Notes under the pieces: generated by a model
The model's input: only the letters and a program-made list of their open reading frames with translations
Databases searched by the model: none
Told to the model about the DNA's origin: nothing
From: Rhizobium sp. CC-YZS058
GTDB lineage: Bacteria > Pseudomonadota > Alphaproteobacteria > Rhizobiales > Rhizobiaceae
Direction of reading: 5' to 3'
Length of the DNA stretch: 64,000 bases
NCBI RefSeq assembly: GCF_034720595.1
Contig: NZ_JAYESJ010000001.1
Span: forward strand, 2,320,001 to 2,384,000
Made by a program: the position numbers and the translations under genes
Shown: in pieces, positions 1 through 9,947 of the stretch
Layout of the letters: each line of letters opens with the position of its first letter
How positions within the stretch are numbered: the first letter of the stretch is position 1

Positions 1-376
1 CCAGGCGTGGGCCCTGGTGCGGGGGGCCGGCATGCCCTGCGGCTGGCCGCTCCCCCGCCCCGTCATCATTGCTGGCGGCGGCAAGCGCCTCCACGGTCGC
101 GAGATCGCCGCTGGCGATCGCCGCCACGAACTTGTTGCCGTTGACCTTCAGGAGCTTCTGGACGCCCTTGATCGTATAGCCATGGTCATAGAGCAGATGG
201 CGGATGCCCTTCAGGAGGTCCACGTCCTCGGGGCGGTAATAGCGCCGCCCCCCGCCCCGCTTCATTGGTCGGATCTGCGTGAAGCGGGTTTCCCAGAAGC
301 GCAGCACATGCTGCGGCAGGTCGAGATCGTCCGCGACTTCGCTGATCGTGCGGAAGGCATCCGGGCTCTTGTCCAT
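1..376 (-). CDS. MerR-family transcriptional regulator (3' end outside window)
   Basis: The minus strand is open from an ATG at 376 to the window edge, about 125 residues, so the C-terminus is missing. The N-terminus is a MerR winged-helix DNA-binding domain: [14 protein letters not shown], then VLRFWETRF, then the wing [15 protein letters not shown] and a Y-T-I-K-G-V segment. MerR proteins bind an operator in an elongated promoter spacer. No effector-binding domain lies in the visible part; after residue 95 it becomes Ala/Gly-rich. It follows ihfA in the same direction with a gap of about 200 bases, an arrangement usual in rhizobia. Target genes cannot be inferred. Confidence 0.88.
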   Translation of the reverse strand, partial: MDKSPDAFRTISEVADDLDLPQHVLRFWETRFTQIRPMKRGGGRRYYRPEDVDLLKGIRHLLYDHGYTIKGVQKLLKVNGNKFVAAIASGDLATVEALAAASNDDGAGERPAAGHAGPPHQGPRL

Positions 377-575
377 TCTCGTCCTCGCTTCACGCTCGCC
401 TGCCACCGGCCTTAGAACCGGTGGGGCACGGCATGGCCGCTGTCGTCTGACACCACGGCGAAACGCCGTGCCGACTCGCTCGCCCGGCTGTCCGCCGCAA
501 CAAGCATTCCAGCAACGCTGCCGCATTTCAATGGTTTAGGCTTGAGTTTTCAACCGGGAAAGTCAGAGTCGCCGG

Positions 576-914
576 TCAGGCGACGGGCGAAGCGGGCTTC
601 TGCTTGGCCTTGCGGGCGAGATGGGCCTTCAGAACCCGCTGCTTGAGCACGTTGGAGGCCTTGAAGGTCATCACCCGACGGGGCGAGATCGGCACTTCCT
701 CGCCGGTCTTGGGATTGCGGCCGATCCGCTCGTTCTTGTCGCGCACCTGGAAGGTGGCGAAGGAGGAGAGCTTGACGCTTTCCCCGCGCACGATCGCGTT
801 GCAGATCTCGTCGATGACCGTTTCCACGAGTTCGGCGGACTCCGTGCGCGAGAGGCCGACCTTGCGGAACACTGCCTCGGCGAGGTCCGCTCTCGTTACC
901 GTCTTACCGCTCAT
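576..914 (-). CDS. ihfA: Integration host factor subunit alpha
   Basis: This 112-residue protein is the alpha subunit of IHF, the heterodimeric nucleoid protein that bends DNA sharply at specific sites in replication, recombination and transcription. [16 protein letters not shown] at the N-terminus, the beta-arm signature with GRNPKTGEE near residues 65-73 and the [12 protein letters not shown] stretch are diagnostic of the HU/IHF family. The basic tail ([10 protein letters not shown]) is a common alphaproteobacterial extension. The gene lies downstream of fabH on the same strand after a gap of 116 bases, consistent with a fabH-ihfA-merR transcription unit. IhfB is not in this window. Confidence 0.96.
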   Translation of the reverse strand: MSGKTVTRADLAEAVFRKVGLSRTESAELVETVIDEICNAIVRGESVKLSSFATFQVRDKNERIGRNPKTGEEVPISPRRVMTFKASNVLKQRVLKAHLARKAKQKPASPVA

Positions 915-1030
915 GTCCCACCGATCCCCATCGATTTCTGGCGTAGCGAGCGGAGACTATTGCCCTTGGCCAGTCCGGTCAAGCACCTCATTCCGCATGG
1001 TTTTCACGAATCGGGAATGAACGGCCGGGC

Positions 1031-2002
1031 TTACCATCGGATGAGGACGGAGCCCCATGTGAAGCCGCCGCCCATCGCTTCGAGGAGGACCAGATCCCCC
1101 TGCTTGATCCGCCCATCGGAGGCCGCCTCGTTCAGCGCAAGCGGAATGGACGCAGCCGAGGTGTTGCCGTGAATATCGACGGTGACGACCACCTTTTCGA
1201 GCGGGATGCCCAGCTTCTTGGCAGAGCCGTCGATGATGCGGCGGTTGGCCTGGTGGGGCACCAGCCAGTCGATGTCCTCGGCCGTCGTGCCCGTCGCCTC
1301 GAAGGCCTGCTCGATGACGTCGGTGATCATGCCGACCGCGTGTTTGAAGACCTCGCGGCCTTCCATACGCAGCACGCCGACCGTGCCGGTGGTGGAAGGT
1401 CCGCCATCCACATAGAGCTTTTCCTTGTGGCTGCCGTCGGAGCGCAGTTGCGCGGTCAGGACGCCGCGATCGGCGGTCGTGCCGGCGCCTTCGGCGGCCT
1501 CGAGGATCAGCGCACCCGCGCCATCGCCGAACAGCACGCAGGTGGTGCGGTCGCTCCAGTCGATAATGCGGGAGAAGGTCTCCGCGCCGATGACGAGCAC
1601 GCGGCGAGCCAGGCCGCCGCGGATATAGGCGTCGGCGGTGGCGACGGCATAGACGAAGCCGGAGCAGACGGCCTGCATGTCGAAGGCGGCGCCATGGCGC
1701 ATGCCGAGCCGGTTCTGGATATTGACCGCCGTGGCCGGAAAGGTGTTGTCCGGCGTCGCCGTGGCGACGATGATGACGTCGAGGTCGTCCGGCGTCAGGC
1801 CGGCGCGGCTCAGCGCCTGGCGGGCCGCGCCTTCGCCGAGCGAGGCGGTGGTTTCGCCCTCGCCGGCGATATAGCGCTGGCGAATGCCCGTGCGCTGCAC
1901 GATCCATTCGTCGCTGGTGTCGACCTTCTGTTCCAGATCACGATTGGTGACGACCTGCTTCGGGAGCGCTGCCCCGAAACCGCGGACTACTGAGCGGATC
2001 AT
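1031..2002 (-). CDS. fabH: 3-oxoacyl-ACP synthase III (KAS III)
   Basis: FabH condenses acetyl-CoA with malonyl-ACP to start fatty acid synthesis in the cytoplasm. Translation from the ATG at 2002 gives 323 residues, a normal length. The catalytic triad is visible as Cys113 (in AVCSGF), His250 (VPHQAN) and Asn280 (IHGNTSAAS), matching Cys112/His244/Asn274 of the E. coli enzyme. The reading frame stays open upstream into plsX, but the [10 protein letters not shown] start fits the family and sits 8 bases after the plsX stop, so the pair is almost certainly co-transcribed. Confidence 0.97.
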   Translation of the reverse strand: MIRSVVRGFGAALPKQVVTNRDLEQKVDTSDEWIVQRTGIRQRYIAGEGETTASLGEGAARQALSRAGLTPDDLDVIIVATATPDNTFPATAVNIQNRLGMRHGAAFDMQAVCSGFVYAVATADAYIRGGLARRVLVIGAETFSRIIDWSDRTTCVLFGDGAGALILEAAEGAGTTADRGVLTAQLRSDGSHKEKLYVDGGPSTTGTVGVLRMEGREVFKHAVGMITDVIEQAFEATGTTAEDIDWLVPHQANRRIIDGSAKKLGIPLEKVVVTVDIHGNTSAASIPLALNEAASDGRIKQGDLVLLEAMGGGFTWGSVLIRW

Positions 2003-2010
2003 TGTCTTCG

Positions 2011-3069
2011 TCAAACCTCGTCGCTCACACCGCCGGGCGCGCCTTCGGGCTGCCGGGTGGCGTGATATTTCGCCAGATCGGACTCGATCTTGGCCTTGAG
2101 TCCATTGCGGACCATGTCGTAGCCGACGTCGATCGCGGCCGCGAAGCCTTCGGCATCCGCCCCGCCATGGCTCTTGATCACGACGCCATTGAGGCCGAGG
2201 AACACGCCGCCGTTCACTTTCCGGGGATCCATCTTCTCGCGCAGCCGGTCGAAGGCGCTCTTGGCGAAGATATAGCCGATCTTTGCAAGCAGCGTGCGCG
2301 ACATGGCGGCGCGCAGATATTCGGCGATCTGCCGGGCCGTGCCTTCCGCCGCCTTGAGGGCGATATTGCCGGAGAAGCCCTCCGTCACCACCACATCGAC
2401 CGTGCCCTTGCCGATATCGTCGCCTTCGACGAAGCCGAAATAGGAAATGCCGTCGAGATCGGCCTCGCGGATCAGCCGCCCGGCCTCCTTGACCTCTTCC
2501 TGCCCCTTGATCTCCTCGACGCCGACATTGAGGAGGCCGAGCGTCGGCCGGTCGAGCTCGAAGAGCGCGCGGGCCATGGCGCCGCCCATCAAGGCGAAGT
2601 CCATCAGCTGCCGGGCATCGGCGCCGATCGTCGCGCCGACATCGAGCACAATGCTCTCGCCCTTCAGCGTCGGCCAGATGGCCGCGATCGCCGGGCGCTG
2701 AATACCGGGCATGGTTTTCAGGCAGAAGACCGACATGGCCATCAGCGCGCCGGTGTTGCCGGCCGAGACGACGACATCGGCCTCGTTCTTGTTCATCGCA
2801 TCGATCGCCTGCCACATGCTGGACTTGCCGCGTCCGCGGCGCAGCGCCTGGCTCGGCTTCTCGTCCATGGCGACGGCAAGTTCGCTGGCATGCAGCGTGC
2901 TGGCGGCTTTGAGCTTCGGATGCGCGTCCAGCAGCGGGCGGCAGCGCTCCTCGAGGCCGTAGAGCGCGAAACGAATGTCCGGATGGCGCTCCAGCGCCTT
3001 GGCAGCACCGGGGATAATGACCTCCGGGCCGTGATCGCCGCCCATCAGATCAAGAGAAATTCTGACCAC
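2011..3069 (-). CDS. plsX: Phosphate acyltransferase PlsX
   Basis: PlsX makes acyl-phosphate from acyl-ACP, the donor used by PlsY for the first acylation of glycerol-3-phosphate. The 352-residue product begins at a GTG codon (3069) with [17 protein letters not shown], the conserved N-terminus; an AGGA-type ribosome-binding site lies just upstream. SAGNTGALM near residue 100 and [11 protein letters not shown] near residue 215 are further family signatures. It sits 8 bases before fabH, the classical plsX-fabH lipid pair, and 229 bases after the DUF177 gene on the same strand. Confidence 0.96.
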   Translation of the reverse strand: MVRISLDLMGGDHGPEVIIPGAAKALERHPDIRFALYGLEERCRPLLDAHPKLKAASTLHASELAVAMDEKPSQALRRGRGKSSMWQAIDAMNKNEADVVVSAGNTGALMAMSVFCLKTMPGIQRPAIAAIWPTLKGESIVLDVGATIGADARQLMDFALMGGAMARALFELDRPTLGLLNVGVEEIKGQEEVKEAGRLIREADLDGISYFGFVEGDDIGKGTVDVVVTEGFSGNIALKAAEGTARQIAEYLRAAMSRTLLAKIGYIFAKSAFDRLREKMDPRKVNGGVFLGLNGVVIKSHGGADAEGFAAAIDVGYDMVRNGLKAKIESDLAKYHATRQPEGAPGGVSDEV

Positions 3070-3298
3070 ACCTGTCCTACCTTGCTAGTGCCGCCCCTGC
3101 CCAAGGCGGGCGGGCGTGCATGTCCCTCTCGCCCGCGCCGTCGGCTCGATCGGCGCGCAAACGGGCGGGTCAGGCCTCTTGCCGGCAAAATACCCATTTC
3201 GGCACACGAAACAATCACCAAGACCTGCGAAAGCGCCAGACGACGAAATCAGGTTGCCTTCCCTGCGGCCGAGCCCGACGCCGCGAGGCGGGCCATAC

Positions 3299-3850
3299 TC
3301 AGTCCTTCTTCCAGTCCTTCAGCGCTGCGAAGGGATTGGGCTTGGCATCGGTCTCCGGCGTCCCCTCAATATGCGGGGCAAAAGCGGTGCCGGGCTTGCG
3401 CGGATAGGGGTCGATGGCAAGCGCCACATGCTCGGCGACGCTCTCGCCGACGTCGATCGTATCGCCCGAGAACACCTCCGGCGCATCCGGACCATCCGGA
3501 TCGAGAATCATTTCGGCCGAATCATTGGCGGCGATCCGCGCAAGCTTCGAGCCTTCGGGCACGAAGATCACTTCGATCGGCTCGTCGATTTCGCTCTCCA
3601 CCGGCTCGAGCGTCACGACGCAGGACTGGGTCAGCCGCGCACGGACATGACCCTTGACGCGCACGCCATCCTTCTTCCACCGGCCGATCTGCAGTTCGGC
3701 CGAAAGGCCCTCGACCGAAACGATGTCCCAAAGCGCCGCGAGCGCTACGCGCTCCGCTTCATTCGCCTCCAGCCGCACTTCGACCGGATTGTGCGAGATG
3801 TGGCCGACCCGGACGGGATAGGAAAAGGGGGCGGAATCCTGAGGCTTCAT
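3299..3850 (-). CDS. DUF177 (YceD-type) domain protein
   Basis: This 183-residue acidic protein has the DUF177/YceD hallmark Q-S-C-V-V-T-L-E-P-V near residue 80, followed by an acidic strand (EIDEPIEVIFVPE). In other bacteria YceD is encoded next to rpmF or plsX and is connected with 23S rRNA or ribosomal precursor metabolism; its role in rhizobia is not settled. Its start codon overlaps the stop of the upstream chaperone gene by four bases (ATGA at 3847-3850), so the two are translationally coupled. Confidence 0.85.
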   Translation of the reverse strand: MKPQDSAPFSYPVRVGHISHNPVEVRLEANEAERVALAALWDIVSVEGLSAELQIGRWKKDGVRVKGHVRARLTQSCVVTLEPVESEIDEPIEVIFVPEGSKLARIAANDSAEMILDPDGPDAPEVFSGDTIDVGESVAEHVALAIDPYPRKPGTAFAPHIEGTPETDAKPNPFAALKDWKKD

Positions 3851-4413
3851 TCTGTCTGACCTGTTGTGTCCATCGCGGCAGCCGGCGGCAGGAGGAGCTG
3901 GCCGGCCTCCACGGCATCTTCGCCACGCGAGGCCAGCACGCGCTCTGCCTCGAAGAGGTAGGCTGCGAGCGCCGCCATGGCCGGTGCCGCCTCGCCTGCC
4001 TTCGGATAGATATTGCGCCGAAGCGCCTCCGCCAGCGCCGCCCGGTCGCCACCATCGAGGGCGGCGGCGTAGCTTTCGAGCCGACCATAGAACATGCCGG
4101 CGAATTTCTTCATTCTCTTCGGCACGCTGACATCGCCGACACCCAGTTCGCGGATCGAATGATCGACATCCTCGAAAAAGGCGTCGATGATCTCCTGGGC
4201 GATTTCCTGCCCGGCGCGGGCCGAGCTGCGGGTGCGGCGGAAGTAGAGGATCAGCACGGCCGAGAGCATCTCGAACCGCCCCATCACCGTATCCGGCACA
4301 TTGAAGGCCTGATAGAGCGCAGGCTGGCGTGCCGCCTCGGTCAGGATCTCATATTGCCGGGCGACGATGGCGGCATTGCCGTTTTTTTTGCCGAACAGCC
4401 CGAAAAACATCAT
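3847..4413 (-). CDS. Ubiquinol-cytochrome c chaperone (Cbp3/CBP3-like)
   Basis: The product carries the ubiquinol-cytochrome c chaperone domain found in alphaproteobacteria and mitochondria, where it assists assembly of the cytochrome bc1 complex. Visible features are MFFGLFGKKNGNAAIVARQYE, ALYQAFNVPDTVMGRFEML and a D-V-S-V-P-K-R-M-K-K-F segment, all typical. Two consecutive ATGs (4413 and 4410) are the best starts, giving 188 or 187 residues. A longer frame to 4509 would add a 32-residue stretch without family character. The gene is divergent from bamE and coupled to the DUF177 gene. Confidence 0.88.
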   Translation of the reverse strand: MMFFGLFGKKNGNAAIVARQYEILTEAARQPALYQAFNVPDTVMGRFEMLSAVLILYFRRTRSSARAGQEIAQEIIDAFFEDVDHSIRELGVGDVSVPKRMKKFAGMFYGRLESYAAALDGGDRAALAEALRRNIYPKAGEAAPAMAALAAYLFEAERVLASRGEDAVEAGQLLLPPAAAMDTTGQTE

Positions 4414-4574
4414 TACGCCCAGTTTTGCCCGCTTCAACCTGACGGACGTCCGCATCGTCTTATTGCATGATTGCGGAAGCTGGTTTACCCAAGCAGGCAC
4501 GAAAAGCAATGGCGCATCTGCCAGCGTATCATTCTAGGGAGATGTCGTTGACGGGACCGTCTTTCAAGTCCGGC

Positions 4575-5087
4575 ATGGAACATTCAAGCCGTTCGGCGAC
4601 CGTGCTCCGGGTTCCGGGCGCCCTGGTCGTGGCCCTCGGCGCAAGTCTTCTTGCCGGCTGCCAGAGCTCAAGCGACATTCTCAATGTCTCGCAGACCTAC
4701 CATCAGGGCTATGTGGTGGACGAGCAGACGCTGGCGCTCGCGCCGGTCGGCTCCAGCCGCGAGCAGGTCCTGCTTTCGCTCGGCACGCCCTCGACCACGG
4801 CCACCTTCGACAACGAGGTGTTCTTCTACATCTCGCAAACACGGCGCCGCCCGGCGGCCTTCATGAAGCCGAAGCTGATCGACCAGTCGATCCTCGCCGT
4901 CTATTTCGACAAGGAGGGCACGGTCTCGCAGCTCGCGCACTACACGCTGAAGGACGGCAAGGTCTTCGACACGATCTCGCGCACCACGCCGACCGGCGGC
5001 CGCGAAATGACCTTCCTCAGCCAGCTCCTCTCCGGCAACGGCATCGGCAAGAGCATGGCGAAGTCCATCTTCGCCGACGGCAGCTGA
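4575..5087 (+). CDS. bamE: Outer membrane protein assembly factor BamE (SmpA/OmlA lipoprotein)
   Basis: This is a lipoprotein of the beta-barrel assembly machinery at the periplasmic face of the outer membrane. A signal peptide ends in the lipobox LLAGC, so mature BamE starts at that Cys. The SmpA/OmlA domain follows: GYVVDEQTLALAPVGSSREQ, then LGTPSTTATFDNEVFFYISQ. The start is uncertain. ATG 4575 gives a compact 28-residue signal peptide; ATG 4542 adds 11 residues, but its AGGGAG directly abuts the codon; the frame is open back to 4467. An intrinsic terminator follows the stop. It faces away from the minus-strand lipid cluster. Confidence 0.9.
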   Translation: MEHSSRSATVLRVPGALVVALGASLLAGCQSSSDILNVSQTYHQGYVVDEQTLALAPVGSSREQVLLSLGTPSTTATFDNEVFFYISQTRRRPAAFMKPKLIDQSILAVYFDKEGTVSQLAHYTLKDGKVFDTISRTTPTGGREMTFLSQLLSGNGIGKSMAKSIFADGS

Positions 5088-5108
5088 GGCAGCCGAATTC
5101 CAGCGCTC

Positions 5109-5143
5109 AAAGGGCCACCTCCATGCGGACGGTGGCCTTTTTT
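5109..5143 (+). terminator. Rho-independent terminator after bamE
   Basis: The arms GGCCACC (5113-5119) and GGTGGCC (5131-5137) pair perfectly, extended by G-T and A-T pairs, with an 11-base loop, and are followed by a run of six T. It lies 22 bases after the bamE stop. Confidence 0.85.
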
Positions 5144-5235
5144 CATGGTGGAGAGGCCTTGACCGGGACTGCCAAGCGCCGCCGAGTGACGGCTCTGGCG
5201 GACGAACGCGGAGGGCGGAGAAGGCGCGTGCTAAC

Positions 5236-5517
5236 TTAGTGGCCGCCAGGCGTCCATTGCTGCGCGTCCTCCAAACTTTGGCCAAACAGCGCCTCGAACC
5301 GGCGATCGAGGGCCTCGAAAGGCAAGTCGATTTCCTTGGCGAGCGTGGCAAGCCGATAGAGCGGGGTCTCCGAGAGGGCTTGGTAGACCTGCGGTCTTTC
5401 GCTGTCGGTGGGCGTGCTGCCAAGAAGGATCGCCCGCAGCCGCTCCGCCGGGAGAAAGCCGTAGCTCACACCCCCATGCGCGGCCGCGGATTCAAGCGCC
5501 GACCTCTGCTGCACCAT
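5236..5517 (-). CDS. Small protein of unknown function
   Basis: A 93-residue soluble protein is predicted from an ATG at 5517 preceded by a strong ribosome-binding site (AGGAAGG, six bases away), which is the main reason for accepting the gene. I do not recognise a domain. It begins VQQRSALESAAAHGGVSYGF and has an amphipathic C-terminal half (TPLYRLATLAKEIDLPFEAL). No signal peptide or membrane segment is visible. It lies downstream of hppA on the same strand after a 200-base gap containing a hairpin. The frame is open upstream to 5679, but that extension is Arg-rich and looks non-coding. Confidence 0.55.
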   Translation of the reverse strand: MVQQRSALESAAAHGGVSYGFLPAERLRAILLGSTPTDSERPQVYQALSETPLYRLATLAKEIDLPFEALDRRFEALFGQSLEDAQQWTPGGH

Positions 5518-5670
5518 CTCAACCTTCCTGGACATCGACGACCGAGCGAAGACGGCGTGAAGCGCCGCCATTTGCAGCCGCCATCCTATAGCGCAGCTTC
5601 GACGTTCTGTCTCACGGCGTTGTCTCGCGCGAAACCTCGTGCGTAGGACAGTGAGGCGACATCGCGATGA

Positions 5671-5696
5671 CATCCCCAAGCCGAGGCTCGGGGATG
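5671..5696. repeat. Hairpin between hppA and the 93-residue gene
   Basis: CATCCCC (5671-5677) and GGGGATG (5690-5696) pair, and an inner AGCC/GGCT pair extends the stem past one mismatch. No T tract follows on either strand, so it may be an attenuating or mRNA-stabilising structure downstream of hppA rather than a classical terminator. Confidence 0.45.
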
Positions 5697-5717
5697 CTCG
5701 ACCGTCGATGGATCTCC

Positions 5718-7859
5718 CTACGCCAGCACCGCCAACAGCAGCAGGGCCACGATATTGGTGATCTTGATGGCGGGATTGACGGCGGGGCCGGCGGTGTCCT
5801 TGTAGGGGTCACCGACCGTATCGCCCGTCACCGACGCTTTGTGCGCCTCCGAGCCCTTCACATGCCGGGTGCCGTCCTTGTCGACGAAGCCATCTTCGAA
5901 GCTCTTCTTCGCATTGTCCCAGGCGCCGCCGCCCGATGTCATGGAAATGGCAACGAAGAGACCGTTGACGATGACGCCGAGCAGCGAGGCGCCGAGCGCC
6001 GCGAAGGCCGAAGCCTTCGATCCCGAGATCATCAGCACGCCGAAATAGACGACGAGCGGGGCCAGAACCGGCAGCAGCGACGGGATGACCATTTCGCGGA
6101 TGGCCGCCCGCGTCAGCATGTCGACGGCCCGGCCATAGTCCGGCCGGTCGCGTCCTTCCATGATGCCCGGTTTTTCGCGGAACTGGCGGCGAACCTCTTC
6201 CACAACGGCCCCGCCGGCCCGCCCGACGGCGGTCATGGCGATCCCGCCGAAGAGATAGGGAATGAGACCGCCGAAGATGAGGCCGGCGACGACGTACGGG
6301 TTGGAGAGATCGAAGGAGATGGTCCCGACATCGGCGAAGTAGGGATAGCGGTCACCGTTCGCCGCGAAATAGGCGAGGTCGTTCGAATAAGCAGCGAAGA
6401 GCACCAGGGCGCCGAGGCCGGCCGAGCCGATGGCATAGCCTTTGGTGACGGCCTTCGTCGTGTTGCCGACCGCGTCGAGCGCATCGGTGGATTTGCGCAC
6501 CTCCGGCGGCAGATGCGACATTTCGGCGATGCCGCCGGCATTGTCGGTGACCGGGCCGAAGGCGTCGAGCGCGACGATCATCCCGGCAATACCAAGCATG
6601 GCGGTGACCGCGATGCCGGTGCCGAACAGTCCGGCCAGCTGGTAGGTCGAGATGATGCCGGCCACGATGACGATCGCCGGGAGGGCGGTCGATTCGAGCG
6701 AGACGGCGAGGCCCTGGATGACATTGGTGCCATGGCCGGTCACCGAGGCCTGGGCGATCGAATTGACCGGGCGCTTGTTGGTGCCGGTATAATATTCGGT
6801 GATGACGACGATCAGCGCGGTGACGACCAGGCCGAGAATGCCGCAGCCGAACAGGGCCGCGCCGGTGATCTCCTTGCCGGCCACGGTGCCGATGCTGCCC
6901 CAGCCGACGGTGAGCGAGGTGGCCAGCGCCAGGCCGACGATCGACAGCAGACCGGTGACGATCAGCCCCTTGTAAAGCGCGCCCATGATCGAGCCGTTGG
7001 TGCCGAGCTTGACGAAGAAGGCGCCGACGATCGAGGTGATGATGCAGGTGCCGCAAATCGCCAGCGGATAGAGCATCGCGCTTTCAAGCATCGGCGTTGC
7101 GGCGAAGAAGATGGCCGCCAGCACCATGGTCGCGACGATCGAGACGGCATAGGTTTCGAAAAGATCGGCCGCCATGCCGGCGCAGTCGCCGACATTGTCG
7201 CCCACATTGTCGGCGATCGTGGCTGGATTGCGCGGATCGTCCTCGGGAATGCCGGCTTCGACCTTGCCGACCAGGTCACCGCCGACATCGGCGCCCTTGG
7301 TAAAGATGCCGCCGCCGAGGCGGGCGAAGATGGAGATGAGCGAGGCGCCGAAGCCGAGCGAGACGAGCGCGTCGATCACCTCGCGCGAGCCGGGCTCATG
7401 ACCGAGAAAGGCAGTGAGCACCAGGAAATAGATGGAGACGCCGAGCAGCGCGAGGCCCGCGACGAGCATGCCGGTGATGGCGCCCGACTTGAAGGCGATG
7501 TCGAGGCCGGAGGCGAGGCTGACGGAAGCCGCCTGCGCCGTGCGCACATTGGCCCGCACCGAGACATGCATGCCGATGAAGCCGGCGGCGCCCGACAGCA
7601 CGGCGCCGATCAGGAAGCCGAAGGCGGCCGTGGCCGAAAGAAGAACCCAGGCGCCGATGAAGACGACAGCGCCGACCACGGCGATGGTGAGATATTGACG
7701 GGCAAGATAGGCCTGGGCCCCCTCGCGAATGAAGCCGGCGATTTCCTGCATGCGGGCATTGCCCTGATCCGCGGCCAAAATCGACCGCGTCGCCCAGATC
7801 GCATAGACGACGGACACCAGCCCGCATGCGATCACGCCCAACAAAATCATCATTCCCAT
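5718..7859 (-). CDS. hppA: K+-insensitive proton-translocating pyrophosphatase
   Basis: The 713-residue integral membrane enzyme hydrolyses pyrophosphate and pumps H+ (16 or so hydrophobic segments). The pyrophosphate-binding signature is present as [20 protein letters not shown], followed by [20 protein letters not shown]. The subtype-determining motif reads [10 protein letters not shown]: the Lys after GNTT marks the K+-independent class, where K+-dependent enzymes have Ala. The C-terminal [17 protein letters not shown] element is also conserved. The start at 7859 (MGMMILLGV) has GGAGG three bases upstream; the ATG at 7853 is an alternative. It is divergent from glyA. Confidence 0.97.
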   Translation of the reverse strand: MGMMILLGVIACGLVSVVYAIWATRSILAADQGNARMQEIAGFIREGAQAYLARQYLTIAVVGAVVFIGAWVLLSATAAFGFLIGAVLSGAAGFIGMHVSVRANVRTAQAASVSLASGLDIAFKSGAITGMLVAGLALLGVSIYFLVLTAFLGHEPGSREVIDALVSLGFGASLISIFARLGGGIFTKGADVGGDLVGKVEAGIPEDDPRNPATIADNVGDNVGDCAGMAADLFETYAVSIVATMVLAAIFFAATPMLESAMLYPLAICGTCIITSIVGAFFVKLGTNGSIMGALYKGLIVTGLLSIVGLALATSLTVGWGSIGTVAGKEITGAALFGCGILGLVVTALIVVITEYYTGTNKRPVNSIAQASVTGHGTNVIQGLAVSLESTALPAIVIVAGIISTYQLAGLFGTGIAVTAMLGIAGMIVALDAFGPVTDNAGGIAEMSHLPPEVRKSTDALDAVGNTTKAVTKGYAIGSAGLGALVLFAAYSNDLAYFAANGDRYPYFADVGTISFDLSNPYVVAGLIFGGLIPYLFGGIAMTAVGRAGGAVVEEVRRQFREKPGIMEGRDRPDYGRAVDMLTRAAIREMVIPSLLPVLAPLVVYFGVLMISGSKASAFAALGASLLGVIVNGLFVAISMTSGGGAWDNAKKSFEDGFVDKDGTRHVKGSEAHKASVTGDTVGDPYKDTAGPAVNPAIKITNIVALLLLAVLA

Positions 7860-8157
7860 TGTCCTCCATGGAGGTCGAACGACCTCGTGTGAGACGCCGG
7901 CGCGAGCCTCTCGGACCCTTCTTCTGTGCCGGCTCCCATGCTCCCCCTTCCCCCTTCGGCCTCCTCAAGCCTCCGGGCGAGGTGGGGGTGAGAGTGCGGT
8001 GGCGAATCGGCCGCGTCAAGCCTTCGTGATGGGGCTTTTGCGCCAAGTGTCGCCGTGGTGGAGGACCGGCCGGAAATGGCGCAAATCGGGGGGCGAAGCT
8101 TGCTCTTGCCATGCGAGGACGATAAAGACCCAGCCATCGCCTTCAAGGAGATCTGTC
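7860..8157. other. Divergent hppA/glyA intergenic region
   Basis: About 298 bases separate the two divergent starts, so promoters for both must lie here. The middle (about 7930-8000) is a C-rich stretch followed by a G-rich one, able to form an imperfect stem. No convincing gene or -35/-10 pair was identified by eye. The glyA ribosome-binding site AAGGAG lies at about 8144-8149. Confidence 0.5.
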
Positions 8158-9456
8158 ATGACCGCAGCCGCTGAAACGCACGCCTTTTTCACCCGGTCGC
8201 TTGCCGATACGGATCCGGAAATCTTCGGAGCCATCGAGAAGGAACTGGGTCGCCAACGCCATGAGATCGAGCTGATCGCCTCGGAGAACATCGTCTCCCG
8301 CGCCGTGCTCGAGGCCCAGGGCTCGATCATGACCAACAAATATGCCGAGGGCTATCCGGGCAAGCGCTATTACGGCGGCTGCCAGTTCGTCGATATCGCC
8401 GAGGAACTGGCGATCGAACGGGCCAAGCAGCTCTTCGGCGTCAGCTACGCCAATGTGCAGCCCAATTCCGGTTCGCAGATGAACCAGGCCGTGTTTCTCG
8501 CGCTTCTGGAGCCGGGTGACACCTTCATGGGCCTCGACCTGAACTCCGGCGGCCATCTGACGCACGGCTCCCCGGTCAACATGTCCGGCAAGTGGTTCAA
8601 CGTCGTTTCCTACGGCGTGCGCGAGGACGACCATCTGCTCGACATGGATGCGATCGCCGAGAGCGCGCGGGAGCACAAGCCGAAGCTGATCATCGCCGGC
8701 GGCACCGCCTATTCCCGCATCTGGGACTGGAAGCGCTTCCGCGAGATCGCTGACGATGTCGGCGCCTATCTGATGGTCGACATGGCGCACATTGCCGGCC
8801 TCGTCGCCGGCGGCCAGCACCCCTCGCCCTTCCCGCATTGCCACGTCGCAACCACGACGACGCACAAGTCGCTTCGCGGCCCGCGCGGCGGCATGATCCT
8901 GACGAATGACGAGGCGCTGGCCAAGAAGTTCAACTCGGCCGTCTTCCCCGGCCTGCAAGGTGGCCCGCTGATGCATGTGATCGCCGCCAAGGCCGTCGCC
9001 TTCGGCGAGGCGCTGCAGCCGTCCTTCAAGGACTATGCGGCCCAGATCGTCAAGAACGCCAAGGCGCTCTCGGCCACGCTGGTCGAGGGCGGTCTCGACA
9101 TCGTCTCCGGCGGCACGGACAACCACCTGATGCTGGTCGACCTGCGCAAGAAGAACGCGACCGGCAAGCGGGCGGAAGCAGCACTCGGCCGCGCCTACAT
9201 CACCTGCAACAAGAACGGCATCCCCTTCGATCCGGAAAAGCCCTTCGTCACCTCCGGCGTCCGTCTCGGCACCCCGGCCGGCACGACCCGCGGCTTCAAG
9301 GAGGCCGAGTTCAAGGAGATCGGCAATCTGATCGTCGAGGTTCTCGACGGGCTGAAGGTCGCCAATTCCGACGAGGGCAATGCCTCGGTGGAAGAGGCCG
9401 TGCGCGGCAAGGTCGTCTCGCTGACCGAACGCTTCCCCCTCTATGCTCATATGTAA
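8158..9456 (+). CDS. glyA: Serine hydroxymethyltransferase
   Basis: This PLP enzyme interconverts serine and glycine while loading tetrahydrofolate with a one-carbon unit. The product has 432 residues. The Schiff-base lysine is Lys237 in [16 protein letters not shown]; the N-terminal [14 protein letters not shown] and [15 protein letters not shown] signatures are intact. The ATG at 8158 is preceded by AAGGAG at good spacing, so the open upstream extension to 7999 is rejected. It leads the plus-strand set glyA-nrdR-ribD-ribE, with nrdR starting 13 bases after its stop. Confidence 0.98.
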   Translation: MTAAAETHAFFTRSLADTDPEIFGAIEKELGRQRHEIELIASENIVSRAVLEAQGSIMTNKYAEGYPGKRYYGGCQFVDIAEELAIERAKQLFGVSYANVQPNSGSQMNQAVFLALLEPGDTFMGLDLNSGGHLTHGSPVNMSGKWFNVVSYGVREDDHLLDMDAIAESAREHKPKLIIAGGTAYSRIWDWKRFREIADDVGAYLMVDMAHIAGLVAGGQHPSPFPHCHVATTTTHKSLRGPRGGMILTNDEALAKKFNSAVFPGLQGGPLMHVIAAKAVAFGEALQPSFKDYAAQIVKNAKALSATLVEGGLDIVSGGTDNHLMLVDLRKKNATGKRAEAALGRAYITCNKNGIPFDPEKPFVTSGVRLGTPAGTTRGFKEAEFKEIGNLIVEVLDGLKVANSDEGNASVEEAVRGKVVSLTERFPLYAHM

Positions 9457-9469
9457 GGTGTGACTGCGG

Positions 9470-9943
9470 ATGCGCTGCCCCTATTGCGGATCGGAAGACA
9501 GCCAGGTCAAGGATTCGCGGCCGGCGGAGGACGGGGCGGCGATCCGCCGCCGCCGTATCTGCCCGGATTGCGGCGGCCGCTTCACCACCTTCGAGCGGGT
9601 GCAGCTGCGCGAGCTCGTCATCGTCAAGAAGTCAGGCCGCAAGGTCCCCTTCGAGCGTGAGAAGCTGCAGCGTTCCTTCGAGATCGCGCTGCGCAAGCGT
9701 CCGGTCGAGCGCGATCGCATCGACCGGGCGGTCTCCGGCATCATCCGCCGGCTGGAAAGCTCGGGCGAAACAGAGATTCCGTCCGAGGAAATCGGCCTTC
9801 AGGTTCTGGAAGCCCTGAAGGGTCTCGACGACGTGGCCTTCGTCCGTTACGCCTCGGTCTATCGCGACTTTTCCCATGCGGAGGATTTCGAGCAGGTGAT
9901 CGCCGAACTGTCCGCCAAGATCGCCCGCGACCCCGGGGCCTGA
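9470..9943 (+). CDS. nrdR: Transcriptional repressor NrdR
   Basis: NrdR represses ribonucleotide reductase genes in response to ATP/dATP. The 157-residue protein has the N-terminal zinc ribbon ([17 protein letters not shown], then [12 protein letters not shown]) with four cysteines, followed by the ATP-cone domain starting [17 protein letters not shown]. Length and layout match the family. It is tightly packed between glyA and ribD, a usual arrangement in Rhizobiales. Confidence 0.97.
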   Translation: MRCPYCGSEDSQVKDSRPAEDGAAIRRRRICPDCGGRFTTFERVQLRELVIVKKSGRKVPFEREKLQRSFEIALRKRPVERDRIDRAVSGIIRRLESSGETEIPSEEIGLQVLEALKGLDDVAFVRYASVYRDFSHAEDFEQVIAELSAKIARDPGA

Positions 9944-9947
9944 TCCC

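Noticed and set aside
5667..7892. A 741-codon plus-strand frame
   Set aside because: It is antisense to hppA, is Asp/Gly/Arg-rich and has no domain features.
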